Origin: Ruminococcaceae bacterium UBA7212
GTDB taxonomy: Bacteria > Bacillota > Clostridia > Oscillospirales > Acutalibacteraceae
Length of the DNA stretch: 64,000 nt
Assembly (NCBI GenBank): GCA_002490525.1
Contig: DKUE01000037.1
Coordinates: 9,704-73,703, forward strand
Direction of reading: 5' to 3'
The notes below the pieces were generated by a model. That model was not told the DNA's origin. It saw nothing but the letters and a program-made list of their open reading frames with translations, and made no database searches. Of this stretch, positions 1 to 13,263 are shown one piece after another (positions within the stretch are counted from its first letter, which is position 1; each line of letters starts with the position of its first letter). A program made the translations under genes and the position numbers.

Positions 1-1352
<1,352 letters not shown>

Positions 1353-1401
1353 CTATCAAATACCTTCTTCCTAAAAAACGAATCGTGACTGTTCGAAGCG
1401 A

Positions 1402-4400
1402 TTAGAATTCATCGTCGATTAAATCGGCCTCGTCGAATTCCTCTTCATCCTCGATATATTCGTTGAAAGCATCCTCGCCCAACGCGCTTTCCGCATCTTC
1501 ATCGGCTACAAAGCCATCGTCCAGCGTCACATCGTTTACAACCTCAGACATCGCATCCGCATCGCTGATGACTGTGCCGACGTCCCCTGTTTCATCCTCA
1601 AAGGTCTGACGAAGGTCTATTTCATTGCCTTCCTTATCCAGCACCTTGATATCCAGCGCCAAGGACTGCAATTCCTTAATCAAAACCTTGAAGGATTCCG
1701 GAATACCGGGCTTCGGTACATTCAGACCCTTTACAATGGATTCATAGGTCTTGACACGGCCGACAATATCATCGGATTTGATGGTCAGAATTTCCTGCAA
1801 GGTATAAGCCGCACCGTAAGCCTCCAGCGCCCAAACTTCCATTTCACCGAAACGCTGACCGCCGAACTGCGCTTTACCGCCCAAGGGCTGCTGCGTAACG
1901 AGAGAGTACGGACCTGTGCTTCTTGCATGGATTTTATCGTCAACCAAGTGGTGGAGCTTTAAGAAGTACATGACACCGACAGTAATCGGATTATCGAATT
2001 TCAGACCCGTTCTGCCGTCTGTCAAAATCGACTTACCGTCCTCACGGTAGCCTGCCTCGCGCAGAGCATCGCGTATATCGGATTCATGCGCACCGTCAAA
2101 TACGGGTGTTGCAATCTTCTGCCCGAGCTTTCTGTACGCGAAGCCGAGATGTACTTCCAAAACCTGTCCGATATTCATACGGGACGGAACACCCAAGGGA
2201 TTCAGCACGATATCCAGCGGTGTACCGTCGTCCAGGAACGGCATATCTTCCTGCGGCAAAATGCGGGAAACAACACCCTTGTTACCGTGACGGCCCGCCA
2301 TTTTATCGCCAACGGAAATTTTACGCTTCTGCGCGATATAGCAGCGGACAACCTTGTTGACACCTGGGCTCAGCTCGTCGCTGTTTTCGCGGGTAAACAC
2401 TTCCACGTCCACAACAATGCCGTATTCGCCGTGCGGCACACGCAAAGAGGTGTCGCGCACCTCGCGCGCTTTTTCGCCGAAGATGGCGCGAAGCAATCTT
2501 TCCTCCGCTGTCAGCTCTGTCTCGCCCTTCGGTGTGACTTTGCCGACCAGGATATCGCCCGAATGCACCTCGGCACCGATACGGATAATACCGTCCTCAT
2601 CAAGGTTTGCCAAGGCATCCTCACCAACGTTCGGAATATCGCGGGTGATTTCTTCCGGTCCCAATTTCGTATCTCTGGACTCCAGCTCATATTCTTCAAT
2701 ATGCACCGAGGTATATACGTCATCGCGCACCAATTTTTCGTTAATCAGCACAGCGTCCTCGTAGTTGTAGCCCTCCCAGGTCATGAAGCCGATAAGTGCA
2801 TTTTTACCGAGCGAAATCTCGCCGTTTAAGGTCGCGGGACCGTCTGCGATAACCTCGCCCTGTTCAACGGACTGTCCTTCTTCGACAATCGGGCGCTGAT
2901 TAATGCAAGTTCCCTGGTTGGAACGCATAAACTTAATTAAATCGTAGCGGTCAACCGTACCGTCCGTGCGCGTAATCTCAATGATATCGGCGCTGACCTT
3001 GGTTGCCGTGCCCGAATGCTTTGCAAGCACGACCGTACCCGAGTCTACTGCGGCTTTGTATTCCATGCCCGTGCCGACAATCGGAGATTCGGTTTTCAAA
3101 AGCGGCACCGCCTGCTTCTGCATGTTGGAGCCCATCAAAGCACGGTTTGCGTCATCGTTTTCAAGGAACGGAATCATCGCGGTTGCGACGGAAACCATCA
3201 TACGCGGCGAAACATCCATGTAGTCCGCCTCGCCTGCTTCAACCTCCATAAACTCATCGCGGTAACGCACGGTAACTTTTTTGCTCAGGAAATGCCCCTC
3301 TTCATCGAGCGGCTCATTTGCCTGTGCAACCTTGTAGTTATCCTCCACGTCGGCGGTCATATAGGTCACTTCATCCAGCACCACGCCTGTTTCTTTGTCA
3401 ATGCGGCGGAACGGTGCTTCAATGAAGCCGTATTTGTTGATTTTTGCAAAGGTTGCAAGATAGGAAATCAAACCGATGTTCGGACCTTCGGGCGTTTCAA
3501 TCGGGCACATACGTCCGTAGTGGCTGTAGTGTACGTCACGAACCTCGAATCCGGCGCGGTCACGGGAAAGACCGCCGGGACCGAGTGCGGAAAGACGGCG
3601 TTTGTGCGTCAGCTCCGACAGCGGATTGGTTTGGTCCATAAACTGCGACAGCGGCGAAGAACCGAAGAATTCCTTAATTGCCGCCATCACGGGACGGATG
3701 TTGATAAGTGCTGCGGGCGTCACCTTATCGGGCTCCTGTGCCTGTAAGGTCATTCGCTCTTTCACCACACGCTCCATACGGGAGAACCCAATACGGAACT
3801 GGTTTTGCAGCAATTCGCCGACTGAACGGATACGGCGGTTGCCGAGATGGTCGATATCGTCCGTTGTACCCACACCGTGCCCGATGCAGTTCAAATAGTT
3901 GATGGTTGCTAAAATATCGTCAATGGTAATGTGTTTCGGGATCAAATCGTCACAGCGCGCCGAAAGCTCCTCTAACAGTGCGTCTTTATCATCGCCGCAC
4001 TTGTCAAGTACTTCGCGCAGGACTTCAAAACGAACCTTTTCGTTAATGCCAACCTCTTCCAGCTCTGTTTCACTGAGCATCGGCACATATTCGCCGATGT
4101 CCACCATACCGTTGGAGAACACCTTGACTTCATCGCCCTCATTATCAATGACAGCGACATTTACGCCTTCCTGCTCAATACGGTAGGCAAGCTCAGCGGA
4201 AATGAAGTCGCCTTCGTCCGCCAGAATTTCGCCTGTCAGGGTGCTGATAATCGGCTCTTTGGCTTTAAACCCTGTAATACGGCTTGAAATACCGAGTTTT
4301 TTGTTGTATTTGTAACGACCGACGCGCGACAAATCATAGCGGTGCGGGTCGAAGAACAAACCGTCCAAATGTGCCTGCGCGGTTTCAAGAGTCGGTGGCT

Positions 4401-5133
4401 CACCCGGACGAAGCTTTTTATAAACCTCAATCAATGCCTGCTCAGTATTGATGGTTGTATCTTTTTCAAGGGTTGCCTTGATTCGCTCATCATAGCCGAA
4501 AAACTCTAAAATTTCCTGATTCGTGCTCAAGCCCAAAGCGCGAATAAAGGTCGTGATGAAAATTTTGCGGTTTTTATCAATACGCACATAGAACAAATCG
4601 TTCTGGTCGGTTTCATATTCGAGCCATGCGCCGCGGTTCGGGATAACCGTCGCGGTATACAGTTCTTTACCCGTCTTGTCATGCGTCATACCGTAATAAA
4701 CACTCGGCGAACGAACCAGCTGTGAAATAATCACGCGTTCCGCACCGTTAATCACGAATGTACCGCTGTCCGTCATGAGCGGAAAATCGCCCATGTAGAC
4801 TTCATTTTCTTTGATTTCGCCCGTTTCCTTATTGAGAAGGCGTGCGGTGACACGCAAAGGCGCCGCATAGGTAACATCGCGCTCCTTGCACTCTTTTACC
4901 GTGTATTTCGGGGTGTCATCCATCCTGTACCCGACAAAACTTAAAACAAGATTGCCGGAATAATCCGTAATGTCTGCGACATCGCGGAATACCTCTTTCA
5001 GACCCTCTTCCAAAAACCAACGGTACGAATTCTTCTGCACTTCAATAAGGTTGGGCATCTGCATAACCTCATTGATTTTCGAGAAGCTCATACGGGTGTT
5101 TTTTCCGAGTTTTACAGGTTTGACATTCACCAT
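1402..5133 (-). CDS. rpoB: DNA-directed RNA polymerase subunit beta
   Basis: A full-length beta subunit of 1243 residues, normal for Firmicutes. It carries the standard blocks: the N-terminal [19 protein letters not shown] region, the rifampicin pocket ([19 protein letters not shown] then [19 protein letters not shown]), and the C-terminal [20 protein letters not shown] block. The tail is strongly acidic ([16 protein letters not shown]), as often seen in Clostridia. The ATG at 5133 is preferred because GGAGAG lies a suitable distance upstream; an in-frame GTG at 5145 touches that ribosome binding site and is less likely. The rifampicin region looks wild type. Unusually, its upstream neighbour is a divergent DUF815 gene rather than rplL, so rpoBC forms a separate transcription unit. 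Confidence 0.98.
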   Translation of the reverse strand: MVNVKPVKLGKNTRMSFSKINEVMQMPNLIEVQKNSYRWFLEEGLKEVFRDVADITDYSGNLVLSFVGYRMDDTPKYTVKECKERDVTYAAPLRVTARLLNKETGEIKENEVYMGDFPLMTDSGTFVINGAERVIISQLVRSPSVYYGMTHDKTGKELYTATVIPNRGAWLEYETDQNDLFYVRIDKNRKIFITTFIRALGLSTNQEILEFFGYDERIKATLEKDTTINTEQALIEVYKKLRPGEPPTLETAQAHLDGLFFDPHRYDLSRVGRYKYNKKLGISSRITGFKAKEPIISTLTGEILADEGDFISAELAYRIEQEGVNVAVIDNEGDEVKVFSNGMVDIGEYVPMLSETELEEVGINEKVRFEVLREVLDKCGDDKDALLEELSARCDDLIPKHITIDDILATINYLNCIGHGVGTTDDIDHLGNRRIRSVGELLQNQFRIGFSRMERVVKERMTLQAQEPDKVTPAALINIRPVMAAIKEFFGSSPLSQFMDQTNPLSELTHKRRLSALGPGGLSRDRAGFEVRDVHYSHYGRMCPIETPEGPNIGLISYLATFAKINKYGFIEAPFRRIDKETGVVLDEVTYMTADVEDNYKVAQANEPLDEEGHFLSKKVTVRYRDEFMEVEAGEADYMDVSPRMMVSVATAMIPFLENDDANRALMGSNMQKQAVPLLKTESPIVGTGMEYKAAVDSGTVVLAKHSGTATKVSADIIEITRTDGTVDRYDLIKFMRSNQGTCINQRPIVEEGQSVEQGEVIADGPATLNGEISLGKNALIGFMTWEGYNYEDAVLINEKLVRDDVYTSVHIEEYELESRDTKLGPEEITRDIPNVGEDALANLDEDGIIRIGAEVHSGDILVGKVTPKGETELTAEERLLRAIFGEKAREVRDTSLRVPHGEYGIVVDVEVFTRENSDELSPGVNKVVRCYIAQKRKISVGDKMAGRHGNKGVVSRILPQEDMPFLDDGTPLDIVLNPLGVPSRMNIGQVLEVHLGFAYRKLGQKIATPVFDGAHESDIRDALREAGYREDGKSILTDGRTGLKFDNPITVGVMYFLKLHHLVDDKIHARSTGPYSLVTQQPLGGKAQFGGQRFGEMEVWALEAYGAAYTLQEILTIKSDDIVGRVKTYESIVKGLNVPKPGIPESFKVLIKELQSLALDIKVLDKEGNEIDLRQTFEDETGDVGTVISDADAMSEVVNDVTLDDGFVADEDAESALGEDAFNEYIEDEEEFDEADLIDDEF

Positions 5134-5306
5134 AGGGCTTATCACTCTCCGTTCGTATATTTGTTCAACAAAGTCCCCTGTAAGAGACTTGGAGATTCTT
5201 GTAGAAATCGTGTGCCGAGCGCTTGCTTTTCGGTATTTTTTGTGCTAAACTACCTATGTTCCAAAATGGGCAAAGATACAGCACACCATTCTAATAGCAG
5301 TTTAAT

Positions 5307-5335
5307 ATTCTACACCTGTCAAGTCCATATGTCAA
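5307..5335 (-). promoter_or_regulatory. Sigma-A type promoter of rpoBC
   Basis: On the minus strand a perfect TTGACA (5335-5330) is followed after 17 bases by TAGAAT (5312-5307). Transcription would start near 5300 and leave a leader of about 165 bases before rpoB. The leader contains a hairpin (AAGTCTC and GGGACTT around TTACAG) shortly before the ribosome binding site, which could support autoregulation, but that is conjecture. Confidence 0.8.
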
Positions 5336-5416
5336 GGATTTTTTTGGCTGTTTTTGGCTGTATTTTGATTTTTTTCGGACAGGTTATTTTTATAATAGTA
5401 TAGGAAGATGTTCATC

Positions 5417-6604
5417 ATGGAAAAACTGCAAGCGCTCACCGAACGGCTGCACGCACTCGTTTTATTTCGGGCGTTGAAAAATGACCCTGTTATCCGCGCT
5501 TTCCTACAGCTCGGCGAACGAACTGAAAGAAATAAAACAGAAACTGTCTCGGATGCGGCGGAATTTTTAAACGCACTGTTCACGGAAACAGACAATTTGA
5601 CCGAGTATGTAGTGCAAGCAGTGCGTACAGATGAAAACGCATATCTTGCGCGCGCCGCCGCGGGTAAACTCACAAAGAATTACACCAGCGCCTTAGAAAC
5701 AGAACTGGAAACCTTGCAGGCACTCTGTGATTTCACCTTTGACGATTTCAGAAAGGCATTGGACATTACCCTTCCCCTGCCTGCTTACGAAACGACCGCC
5801 TGCAACTTAAAAGATATTTATAAAACACTTCTGCAAAACCTTTCCAAAACGGGTTACGGCATTTTCGCACGGTATCATATGTTCAGCGTCAAAGACGGCA
5901 TCATGCTGCCCGTCAAGCATCCGGATAGGCAACGGCTTTCCGATTTTTCGGGATACGAACGGGAACGTAATTTAGTCATTGCCAACACAAAAGCACTGCT
6001 TTCGGGCAGTCCGTGCAACAATGTACTGCTGTACGGCGATGCGGGCGCGGGCAAAAGCAGCACCGTGAAAGCAATTGTCAACGAATTTAAAGATGACGGT
6101 CTGCGGCTGATTGAAGTCAAAAAGAACGAATTATTCCATCTGCCCGATATTATGGATTCGATTTCGGAAAATCCGCTGAAATTTATTATCTTTATTGACG
6201 ATTTAAGCTTTGCCGCGGATGACGGAGACTTCGGTGCACTCAAAGCCATTTTAGAAGGCAGTGTTTCGGGCAGAAGCCGCAATATTGCGATTTATGCCAC
6301 CTCAAACCGCCGCCATTTAGTCAAGGAGAATTTCTCTGACCGCGCGGGCGATGATTTACACAGGCAGGATACCATTCAGGAATTAACCAGTCTTTCGGCA
6401 CGGTTCGGTTTAAAGGTTACCTTCTCCCGTCCTGAAAAAAAGCTGTACGAGCAAATCGTATTGCAGTTGGCGCAGCAATACGATGTGGATATGCCCGAAC
6501 AGGAGCTATACATAAAAGCGGAAGCCCATGCGCTTCGCAACGGCGGCAGAAGTCCGCGCACAGCGAAACAGTTTATCGAATACCTGGCTTATTGCAAAGA
6601 ATAA
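5417..6604 (+). CDS. DUF815-family AAA+ ATPase
   Basis: A predicted cytoplasmic P-loop ATPase of 395 residues in the DUF815 (AAA+) family. The N-terminal half (about 1-170) is helical and variable. The ATPase core shows Walker A (YGDAGAGKSS), Walker B (FIIFIDDLSF) and the family-typical sensor stretch ATSNRRHLV. The C-terminus contains GGRSPRTAKQFIEYL. The ATG at 5417 is chosen because AGGAAG (5402-5407) lies nine bases ahead; the ATG at 5408 abuts it. A TATAAT at 5391-5396 may be the -10 element but has no good -35 box and would give almost no leader. The gene is monocistronic and divergent from rpoBC. The family's biological role is not established, and no partner gene is adjacent. Confidence 0.9.
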   Translation: MEKLQALTERLHALVLFRALKNDPVIRAFLQLGERTERNKTETVSDAAEFLNALFTETDNLTEYVVQAVRTDENAYLARAAAGKLTKNYTSALETELETLQALCDFTFDDFRKALDITLPLPAYETTACNLKDIYKTLLQNLSKTGYGIFARYHMFSVKDGIMLPVKHPDRQRLSDFSGYERERNLVIANTKALLSGSPCNNVLLYGDAGAGKSSTVKAIVNEFKDDGLRLIEVKKNELFHLPDIMDSISENPLKFIIFIDDLSFAADDGDFGALKAILEGSVSGRSRNIAIYATSNRRHLVKENFSDRAGDDLHRQDTIQELTSLSARFGLKVTFSRPEKKLYEQIVLQLAQQYDVDMPEQELYIKAEAHALRNGGRSPRTAKQFIEYLAYCKE

Positions 6605-6642
6605 AAATGCAACCGCAGGTTTCGGCATGCAACCCAAAATAG

Positions 6643-9903
<3,261 letters not shown>

Positions 9904-9926
9904 GTCGGTCTTGATATCCTGATTGC

Positions 9927-9970
9927 ATAAAATAAACAATCCCCCTGACAGGGGGGATTGTTTATTTTAT
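9927..9970. terminator. Strong bidirectional intrinsic terminator
   Basis: A 19-base perfect inverted repeat (9927-9945 and 9952-9970) encloses a six-base loop. The stem base is A/T rich and the tip is a C5/G5 clamp, so both strands present a GC stem with a U-rich tail. It ends lacZ on the plus strand and the redox operon on the minus strand. Confidence 0.9.
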
Positions 9971-10144
9971 CATGCTTCGGTTTTCTGCTTACGTTCTTCG
10001 ACCATCTGCACAAACCATTCCACCATGCTCGAGTCCTGATGGGAGAAGAAGGCACTGTCCGCCGTATCCAAATCGGAAATCGCTGAAATTCTGACGCATG
10101 CCGCCCTTCCTCGGACTGCCCGATAAAATCAATATGTGCTTCAT
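9970..10144 (-). pseudogene. Remnant of a flavodoxin-like NADPH-dependent FMN reductase
   Basis: The ATG at 10144 overlaps the stop codon of the preceding decarboxylase-like gene (ATGA), as expected for a translationally coupled operon gene. The first 13 codons read MKHILILSGSPRKGG, the classic N-terminus and phosphate-binding loop of NAD(P)H-dependent FMN reductases. The frame then enters a 32-base inverted copy of part of the neighbouring gene and stops after about 51 codons in unrelated sequence. A different frame ends in SSMVEWFVQMVEERKQKTEA before a stop at 9970-9972, which looks like the original C-terminus. The middle, some 150 codons in the family, is missing. The gene is therefore a deletion/rearrangement scar, or a local assembly error. 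Confidence 0.75.
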
Positions 10145-10244
10145 TTGTTATCCTCCCAAATCTCTTTTGCCATACGGAATGCCGCCCATGCCTTCGGCCA
10201 CCCCGCATAAAAGGCGGCATGCGTCAGAATTTCAGCGATTTCCG
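10074..10244. repeat. 32-base perfect inverted repeat with 107-base spacer
   Basis: Positions 10074-10105 are an exact reverse complement of 10213-10244. The right copy is coding sequence of the carboxymuconolactone-decarboxylase-like gene (residues EIAEILTHAA). The left copy sits inside the broken FMN reductase gene. One copy being functional coding sequence and the other a disruption suggests an inverted duplication rather than a recombinase site. Confidence 0.9.
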
Positions 10245-10467
10245 TTTGCGTTACACCGTGGTTTTTGGCATTTTGCAGATGATACTGTAAAGAACCGTCC
10301 AAAATGCCGCTTGCCATCAGCGCTGTTACGGTGATAATACTGCGATCTCTGGCAGACAGCTTATCCTCTCTCGACCAGACCTCGCCGAATAAAACATCAT
10401 CGTTTAATTCGGCAAATTTCGGGGCAAAACTGCCTAAAGCTTCTTTGCCTGCGGTTACTTTTTCCAT
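10141..10467 (-). CDS. Carboxymuconolactone decarboxylase family protein (AhpD-like fold)
   Basis: A 108-residue protein of the CMD/AhpD-like helical family. It shows the family stretch SIITVTALMASGILDGSLQ and the GVTQTEIAEILTHAAFYAGW block. There is no CxxC pair, so it is not an AhpD-type peroxidase partner. Small members of this kind in Clostridia have no proven substrate. GGAGG lies five bases before the ATG at 10467, and the gene follows the cupin gene by two bases. Its stop overlaps the start of the ruined FMN reductase. Together with flavodoxin and cupin it forms a redox operon facing a LysR gene; a role in handling quinone-like or oxidised compounds is inference from that context. Confidence 0.85.
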   Translation of the reverse strand: MEKVTAGKEALGSFAPKFAELNDDVLFGEVWSREDKLSARDRSIITVTALMASGILDGSLQYHLQNAKNHGVTQTEIAEILTHAAFYAGWPKAWAAFRMAKEIWEDNK

Positions 10468-10469
10468 TT

Positions 10470-10877
10470 TTATGCCTCCAAACGACTGTATTCTGCATCT
10501 GCTACTTCTTCGCACCACTCGGTTTTACATTCTTCTCCGGGCACTTCCACGGCAAGATGCTGAAACCATGCATTCTTTGCAGCACCGTGCCAGTGCTTCA
10601 CGTTCGGCAGAATGTTCACTACATCCCCTGCCGAAAGCTTGCGCGCAGGACTGCCCCACTCCTGATAATACCCTTCCCCCGCTGTAACCAGTAAAATCTG
10701 ACCGCCGCCGTTTTTCGCCTTGTGTATATGCCAGTTGTTGCGGCAGGAGGGTGCAAAGGTTACATTGCCTATGCCTACCTGCTCTGTGGACAACATATTC
10801 AAATAGCTTTGTCCTTTAAAATATTTTGCAAACGCGTCATTCGGCGCGCCGATTTTAAAACAGCTCATTTCCTGCAT
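10470..10877 (-). CDS. Cupin-domain protein
   Basis: A 135-residue single-domain cupin. Both motifs are visible: motif 1 in NNWHIHKAKNGGGQILLVTAGEG, giving two metal-ligand histidines, and motif 2 in GDVVNILPNVKHWHGA, giving a third. Metal-bound enzyme or sensor function is therefore possible, but the substrate is unknown. The start at 10877 (MQEMSC) is preferred because AGGAGCG lies eight bases upstream; the in-frame ATG at 10898 would overlap the flavodoxin coding end. The gene begins six bases past the flavodoxin stop and is followed two bases later by the decarboxylase-like gene, so the three are tightly coupled. This trio recurs in gut Clostridia, but its pathway is not established. Confidence 0.85.
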   Translation of the reverse strand: MQEMSCFKIGAPNDAFAKYFKGQSYLNMLSTEQVGIGNVTFAPSCRNNWHIHKAKNGGGQILLVTAGEGYYQEWGSPARKLSAGDVVNILPNVKHWHGAAKNAWFQHLAVEVPGEECKTEWCEEVADAEYSRLEA

Positions 10878-10882
10878 TTCTT

Positions 10883-11392
10883 TTACGCTCCTATCCATTT
10901 CTTTAGTTCCTCGTCACAGGTCGCTGCTCGGCTGCCGCAAAGTGCTAGGCCCTTTTCGACCCGTGCGGCGGCACAAAGCTTTTGAATGTCAGACACGCTG
11001 CGCCCCAATCCGCTGCCTTCATGCGTGCAAAAGGGTTTTATGGTTTTGCCTGTAAAATCAAAATGCTCCAAAAAAGTCCAAACCGCCATAGGCATCGTCG
11101 ACCAATAATTCGGGTAGCCCAAATAAATTGTATCATATACGGCAATCGACTGCGGATAAACCTTTAGTTCAGGTCGTACATTTTGCTTTTGATCCTCTTT
11201 TGCTTCAGCAATACAGTCATTATACCCTTGGGAATACGGCTGCACCTGTTCGATTTTGAACAAATCCCCGCCTGTAAGCTCTTGCAGCTTTTTAGAGACA
11301 ATCTCTGTATTGCCGACTTTCACGGTTTTCAGTCTGCCGCAAAAATAATTTTCATCGGCACGGGAATAAAATGCAATTAGAATTTTAGACAT
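10883..11392 (-). CDS. Flavodoxin family protein
   Basis: A 169-residue flavodoxin-fold electron carrier expected to bind FMN non-covalently. It begins MSKILIAFYSRADENYF, where the first strand and the phosphate loop lie, and continues through DTIYLGYPNYWSTMPMAVWTFLE, the long-loop flavin region typical of the Flavodoxin_4 group. AAAGGAGA lies seven bases ahead of the ATG at 11392. It is the first gene of a leftward operon (flavodoxin, cupin, decarboxylase-like, broken FMN reductase) and is transcribed divergently from a LysR regulator with a palindrome between them. It probably feeds electrons to the now lost reductase or to an unlinked enzyme. Family assignment is firm; the partner is not visible. 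Confidence 0.88.
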   Translation of the reverse strand: MSKILIAFYSRADENYFCGRLKTVKVGNTEIVSKKLQELTGGDLFKIEQVQPYSQGYNDCIAEAKEDQKQNVRPELKVYPQSIAVYDTIYLGYPNYWSTMPMAVWTFLEHFDFTGKTIKPFCTHEGSGLGRSVSDIQKLCAAARVEKGLALCGSRAATCDEELKKWIGA

Positions 11393-11432
11393 AGCAAAAT
11401 CTCCTTTCACCATGATGATAACATAAATACGG

Positions 11433-11461
11433 TTGCATCGGAATTGCAAACATGTTATACT
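11433..11461 (+). promoter_or_regulatory. lysR promoter with overlapping LysR-type operator
   Basis: TTGCAT (11433-11438), 17 bases and TATACT (11456-11461) with an upstream TG form an extended -10 promoter for the LysR gene. A palindrome TTGCA-N7-TGCAA at 11433-11449 overlaps the -35 box and resembles the T-N11-A operators of LysR proteins. On the other strand TTGCAA with an 18-base spacer to TATGTT could serve the flavodoxin operon, so one site could repress lysR and control the operon. Confidence 0.6.
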
Positions 11462-11518
11462 CGTATCAACCAAAAGTTTAAGTCTGTTTTAGAGCCAGAC
11501 TGTATCCGAGGTGATTTT

Positions 11519-12406
11519 TTGTATAACTATATGCTGAACACATTGATTGCCGTTGCGGACTGCGGGAGTTTTTCCGCCGCGGCGGAAAGGCTGTTCATCT
11601 CCCCCACAGCAGTTATGAAACAAATCAATACACTTGAAAAGCATTTGGAGTTAAAGCTGTTCACACGTTCCGCAAGCGGTGCGGTTTTAACAGCAGCGGG
11701 TGCGGCAATTTACAAAAACGCAAAATTCATCATAGAGTATTCCGAAAAATCTTTGGCCGAAGCACGGGCGACACTGCACGCTGCAGACACCACCTTTTGC
11801 GTCGGCATCTCAGCGCTGAATCCCGCAAAACCATTCATGGATTTATGGTACCGGGTCAGTGAACAGTTTCCGGATTACAAACTCCATCTTGTCCCGTTTG
11901 AGGACGACCATGAAGGGATTCTTTCCGAAATTGAAAAGTTGGGCATAAAATTTGACTTTCTCATCGGTGTTTGCGATTCGCGCGCATGGCTCAACCGCTG
12001 TCACATGTTGCCGCTGGGCAGATATAAAAAAATGATTGCCGTACCGCGCAATCACCGTCTTGCAAAAAAGGAAAAAATTCAAATTTCGGATTTATACGGA
12101 GAGACCCTGATGATGGTTGAGGCAGGCGACTCGGGTACAAACGATTTTATTCGAAATGATTTGGGAAAAAACCATCCTGCAATTCACATTGAGGACACGC
12201 CGCCGTACTATGACCTGTCCGTCTTCAACCGCTGTGCGGAAACAGGCAATGTGCTTCTGACCATTGAATGTTGGCAGGATGTACACCCGGGACTTGTAAC
12301 TTTACCCGTAGAATGGGATTACAGTATTCCTTACGGACTGCTGTACAGCCTTGACGCGCCTGCGGACGTATTGGAATTTGTGGAAACAGTTCGAAAACAG
12401 GCATAA
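11519..12406 (+). CDS. LysR family transcriptional regulator
   Basis: A 295-residue LysR-type regulator. The N-terminal winged helix reads NTLIAVADCGSFSAAAERLFISPTAVMKQINTLE, followed by the linker helix and a substrate-binding-like effector domain (about residues 90-290). I prefer the TTG at 11519 (giving MYNYMLNTL, a common beginning in this family) because GAGGTGA lies four bases upstream; the ATG at 11531 is the alternative. It is transcribed away from the flavodoxin-cupin-decarboxylase operon, the usual arrangement for a regulator of its divergent neighbour. The inducer is unknown; the operon content suggests a redox or quinone-like signal, which is inference. Confidence 0.92.
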   Translation: MYNYMLNTLIAVADCGSFSAAAERLFISPTAVMKQINTLEKHLELKLFTRSASGAVLTAAGAAIYKNAKFIIEYSEKSLAEARATLHAADTTFCVGISALNPAKPFMDLWYRVSEQFPDYKLHLVPFEDDHEGILSEIEKLGIKFDFLIGVCDSRAWLNRCHMLPLGRYKKMIAVPRNHRLAKKEKIQISDLYGETLMMVEAGDSGTNDFIRNDLGKNHPAIHIEDTPPYYDLSVFNRCAETGNVLLTIECWQDVHPGLVTLPVEWDYSIPYGLLYSLDAPADVLEFVETVRKQA

Positions 12407-12436
12407 AAGCAAAACGTACCGACAGGTTTTTTTGCA

Positions 12437-12697
12437 CTACACATGGTAAAAAAGCGTATTCAGCAGCAGCAACATAATCACGGCTGGCGTCCCGCCGACT
12501 GCCGCAACGGCAAGATGCCCCCAATTCAGCGGCAAATGCACCCCGAAAAATTCCCCTGCAAAATTCGCCGCAAAAAAAGCGACGATGCCCTGCACACATG
12601 TCAGCAGCAGTGCACTGAAAAACCGTTTGGTCCGAAACATGGAAAGCAAAATTATGCTCCCGCCGATTGCCAATGCCGCATAAATCCATCCTGTCAT
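12437..12697 (-). CDS. bofA: BofA-like pro-sigma-K processing inhibitor family protein
   Basis: An 86-residue membrane protein with three hydrophobic segments. The middle contains FFAANFAGEFFGVHLPLN and the end VGGTPAVIMLLLLNTLF, matching the BofA family pattern of a conserved Asn-x-x-Gly followed by LPLN and a Gly-x-Pro-Gly/Ala-hydrophobic tail. In Bacillus, BofA holds the SpoIVFB protease inactive during sporulation; here the target is not visible. GGGAGCGG precedes the ATG at 12697, and a small hairpin (12721-12738) sits just upstream in the leader. The gene stands alone, convergent with lysR. The presence of gpr and spoIIP nearby makes a sporulation role plausible. Confidence 0.8.
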   Translation of the reverse strand: MTGWIYAALAIGGSIILLSMFRTKRFFSALLLTCVQGIVAFFAANFAGEFFGVHLPLNWGHLAVAAVGGTPAVIMLLLLNTLFYHV

Positions 12698-12893
12698 TTT
12701 TTGTACCGCTCCCTTTAACGAGCACGGGTGTCCGTGCTTATCACTGTTCGTGCATCCGAAGGGGGATTTCCGTTCAAAACGCAACCCGCCTTTTATAAAA
12801 AATATATGCCCCGAAAAAACCAATCATTCCAACTGTTTAATTTACATACTTACGAATATACTGAATAGTGAGAACAGTTTTCGGAGGGGTTAT

Positions 12894-13082
12894 ATGCACA
12901 ACGTATTTGAAACGTATGAGCAATTCTGCGTGGAGCAAAACAAAAACATTTTATTAGAAGCACATTTTGATGAGAACGGTGAGCGTTCCATTCTCTGCCA
13001 TCATCGGCATATTTGCCAAAAAGAGGATTGCCCATGCATGGAGCGGCTTCGCCAAGGCATACAAATTTCTAAAAATTTGTAA
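12894..13082 (+). CDS. Small Cys-rich protein of unknown function
   Basis: A 62-residue protein starting at an ATG preceded by a strong GGAGGGG at suitable spacing, which is the main reason to believe it is expressed. It is hydrophilic, has no signal peptide or membrane segment, and contains five cysteines (positions 12, 35, 41, 46, 48) with three histidines in CHHRHICQKEDCPC, suggesting a metal-binding knuckle. A TATACT at 12857-12862 may be its -10 box but has only a poor -35 partner. It is followed by the promoter of the beta-propeller gene, so it is probably its own unit. I do not recognise the family. Confidence 0.6.
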   Translation: MHNVFETYEQFCVEQNKNILLEAHFDENGERSILCHHRHICQKEDCPCMERLRQGIQISKNL

Positions 13083-13098
13083 AATTAAATCGAAACAG

Positions 13099-13127
13099 TT
13101 GACCGAATATAAAAAATTTAGTAGAAT
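13099..13127 (+). promoter_or_regulatory. Sigma-A type promoter of the beta-propeller gene
   Basis: TTGACC (13099-13104), a 17-base spacer and TAGAAT (13122-13127) form a near-consensus promoter. The start would be near 13134, leaving about 130 bases of leader before the ATG at 13264. Confidence 0.75.
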
Positions 13128-13133
13128 ATTGTT

Positions 13134-13263
13134 TAGGCGAACGTGCCGAACACAATATGGCGAGGCCGATGCAGTGACAGGGCTTCGAGCACATCGGTTT
13201 CGGGCACAACAGCCTTACAGATATTTTTGTGTTTCTCCTTTTTATATATATTCGGTGATAAAA
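13134..13263 (+). ncRNA. Structured 5' leader, possible cis-regulatory RNA
   Basis: The leader can fold into a nested structure. An outer stem pairs 13143-13150 (GTGCCGAA) with 13199-13207 through one bulged G. An inner stem pairs 13166-13170 (CCGAT) plus 13174-13176 with 13190-13197 around a GC-rich loop. A pyrimidine-rich stretch then leads into a weak GGTGAT ribosome binding site. I could not match it to a riboswitch class I know (SAM, TPP, cobalamin, FMN, c-di-GMP, ZTP, fluoride), and no terminator stem is obvious. It may be a translational control element or simply a folded leader. Confidence 0.35.

Noticed and set aside
2086..2829. A 247-codon open frame on the plus strand inside rpoB
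   Set aside because: Antisense to a conserved gene with no ribosome binding site; the long frame follows from the codon bias of rpoB.
10074..10244. An invertible DNA switch made by the 32-base inverted repeats
   Set aside because: Turning over the spacer gives an early stop in the decarboxylase-like frame and no second functional state, and no recombinase gene is near.
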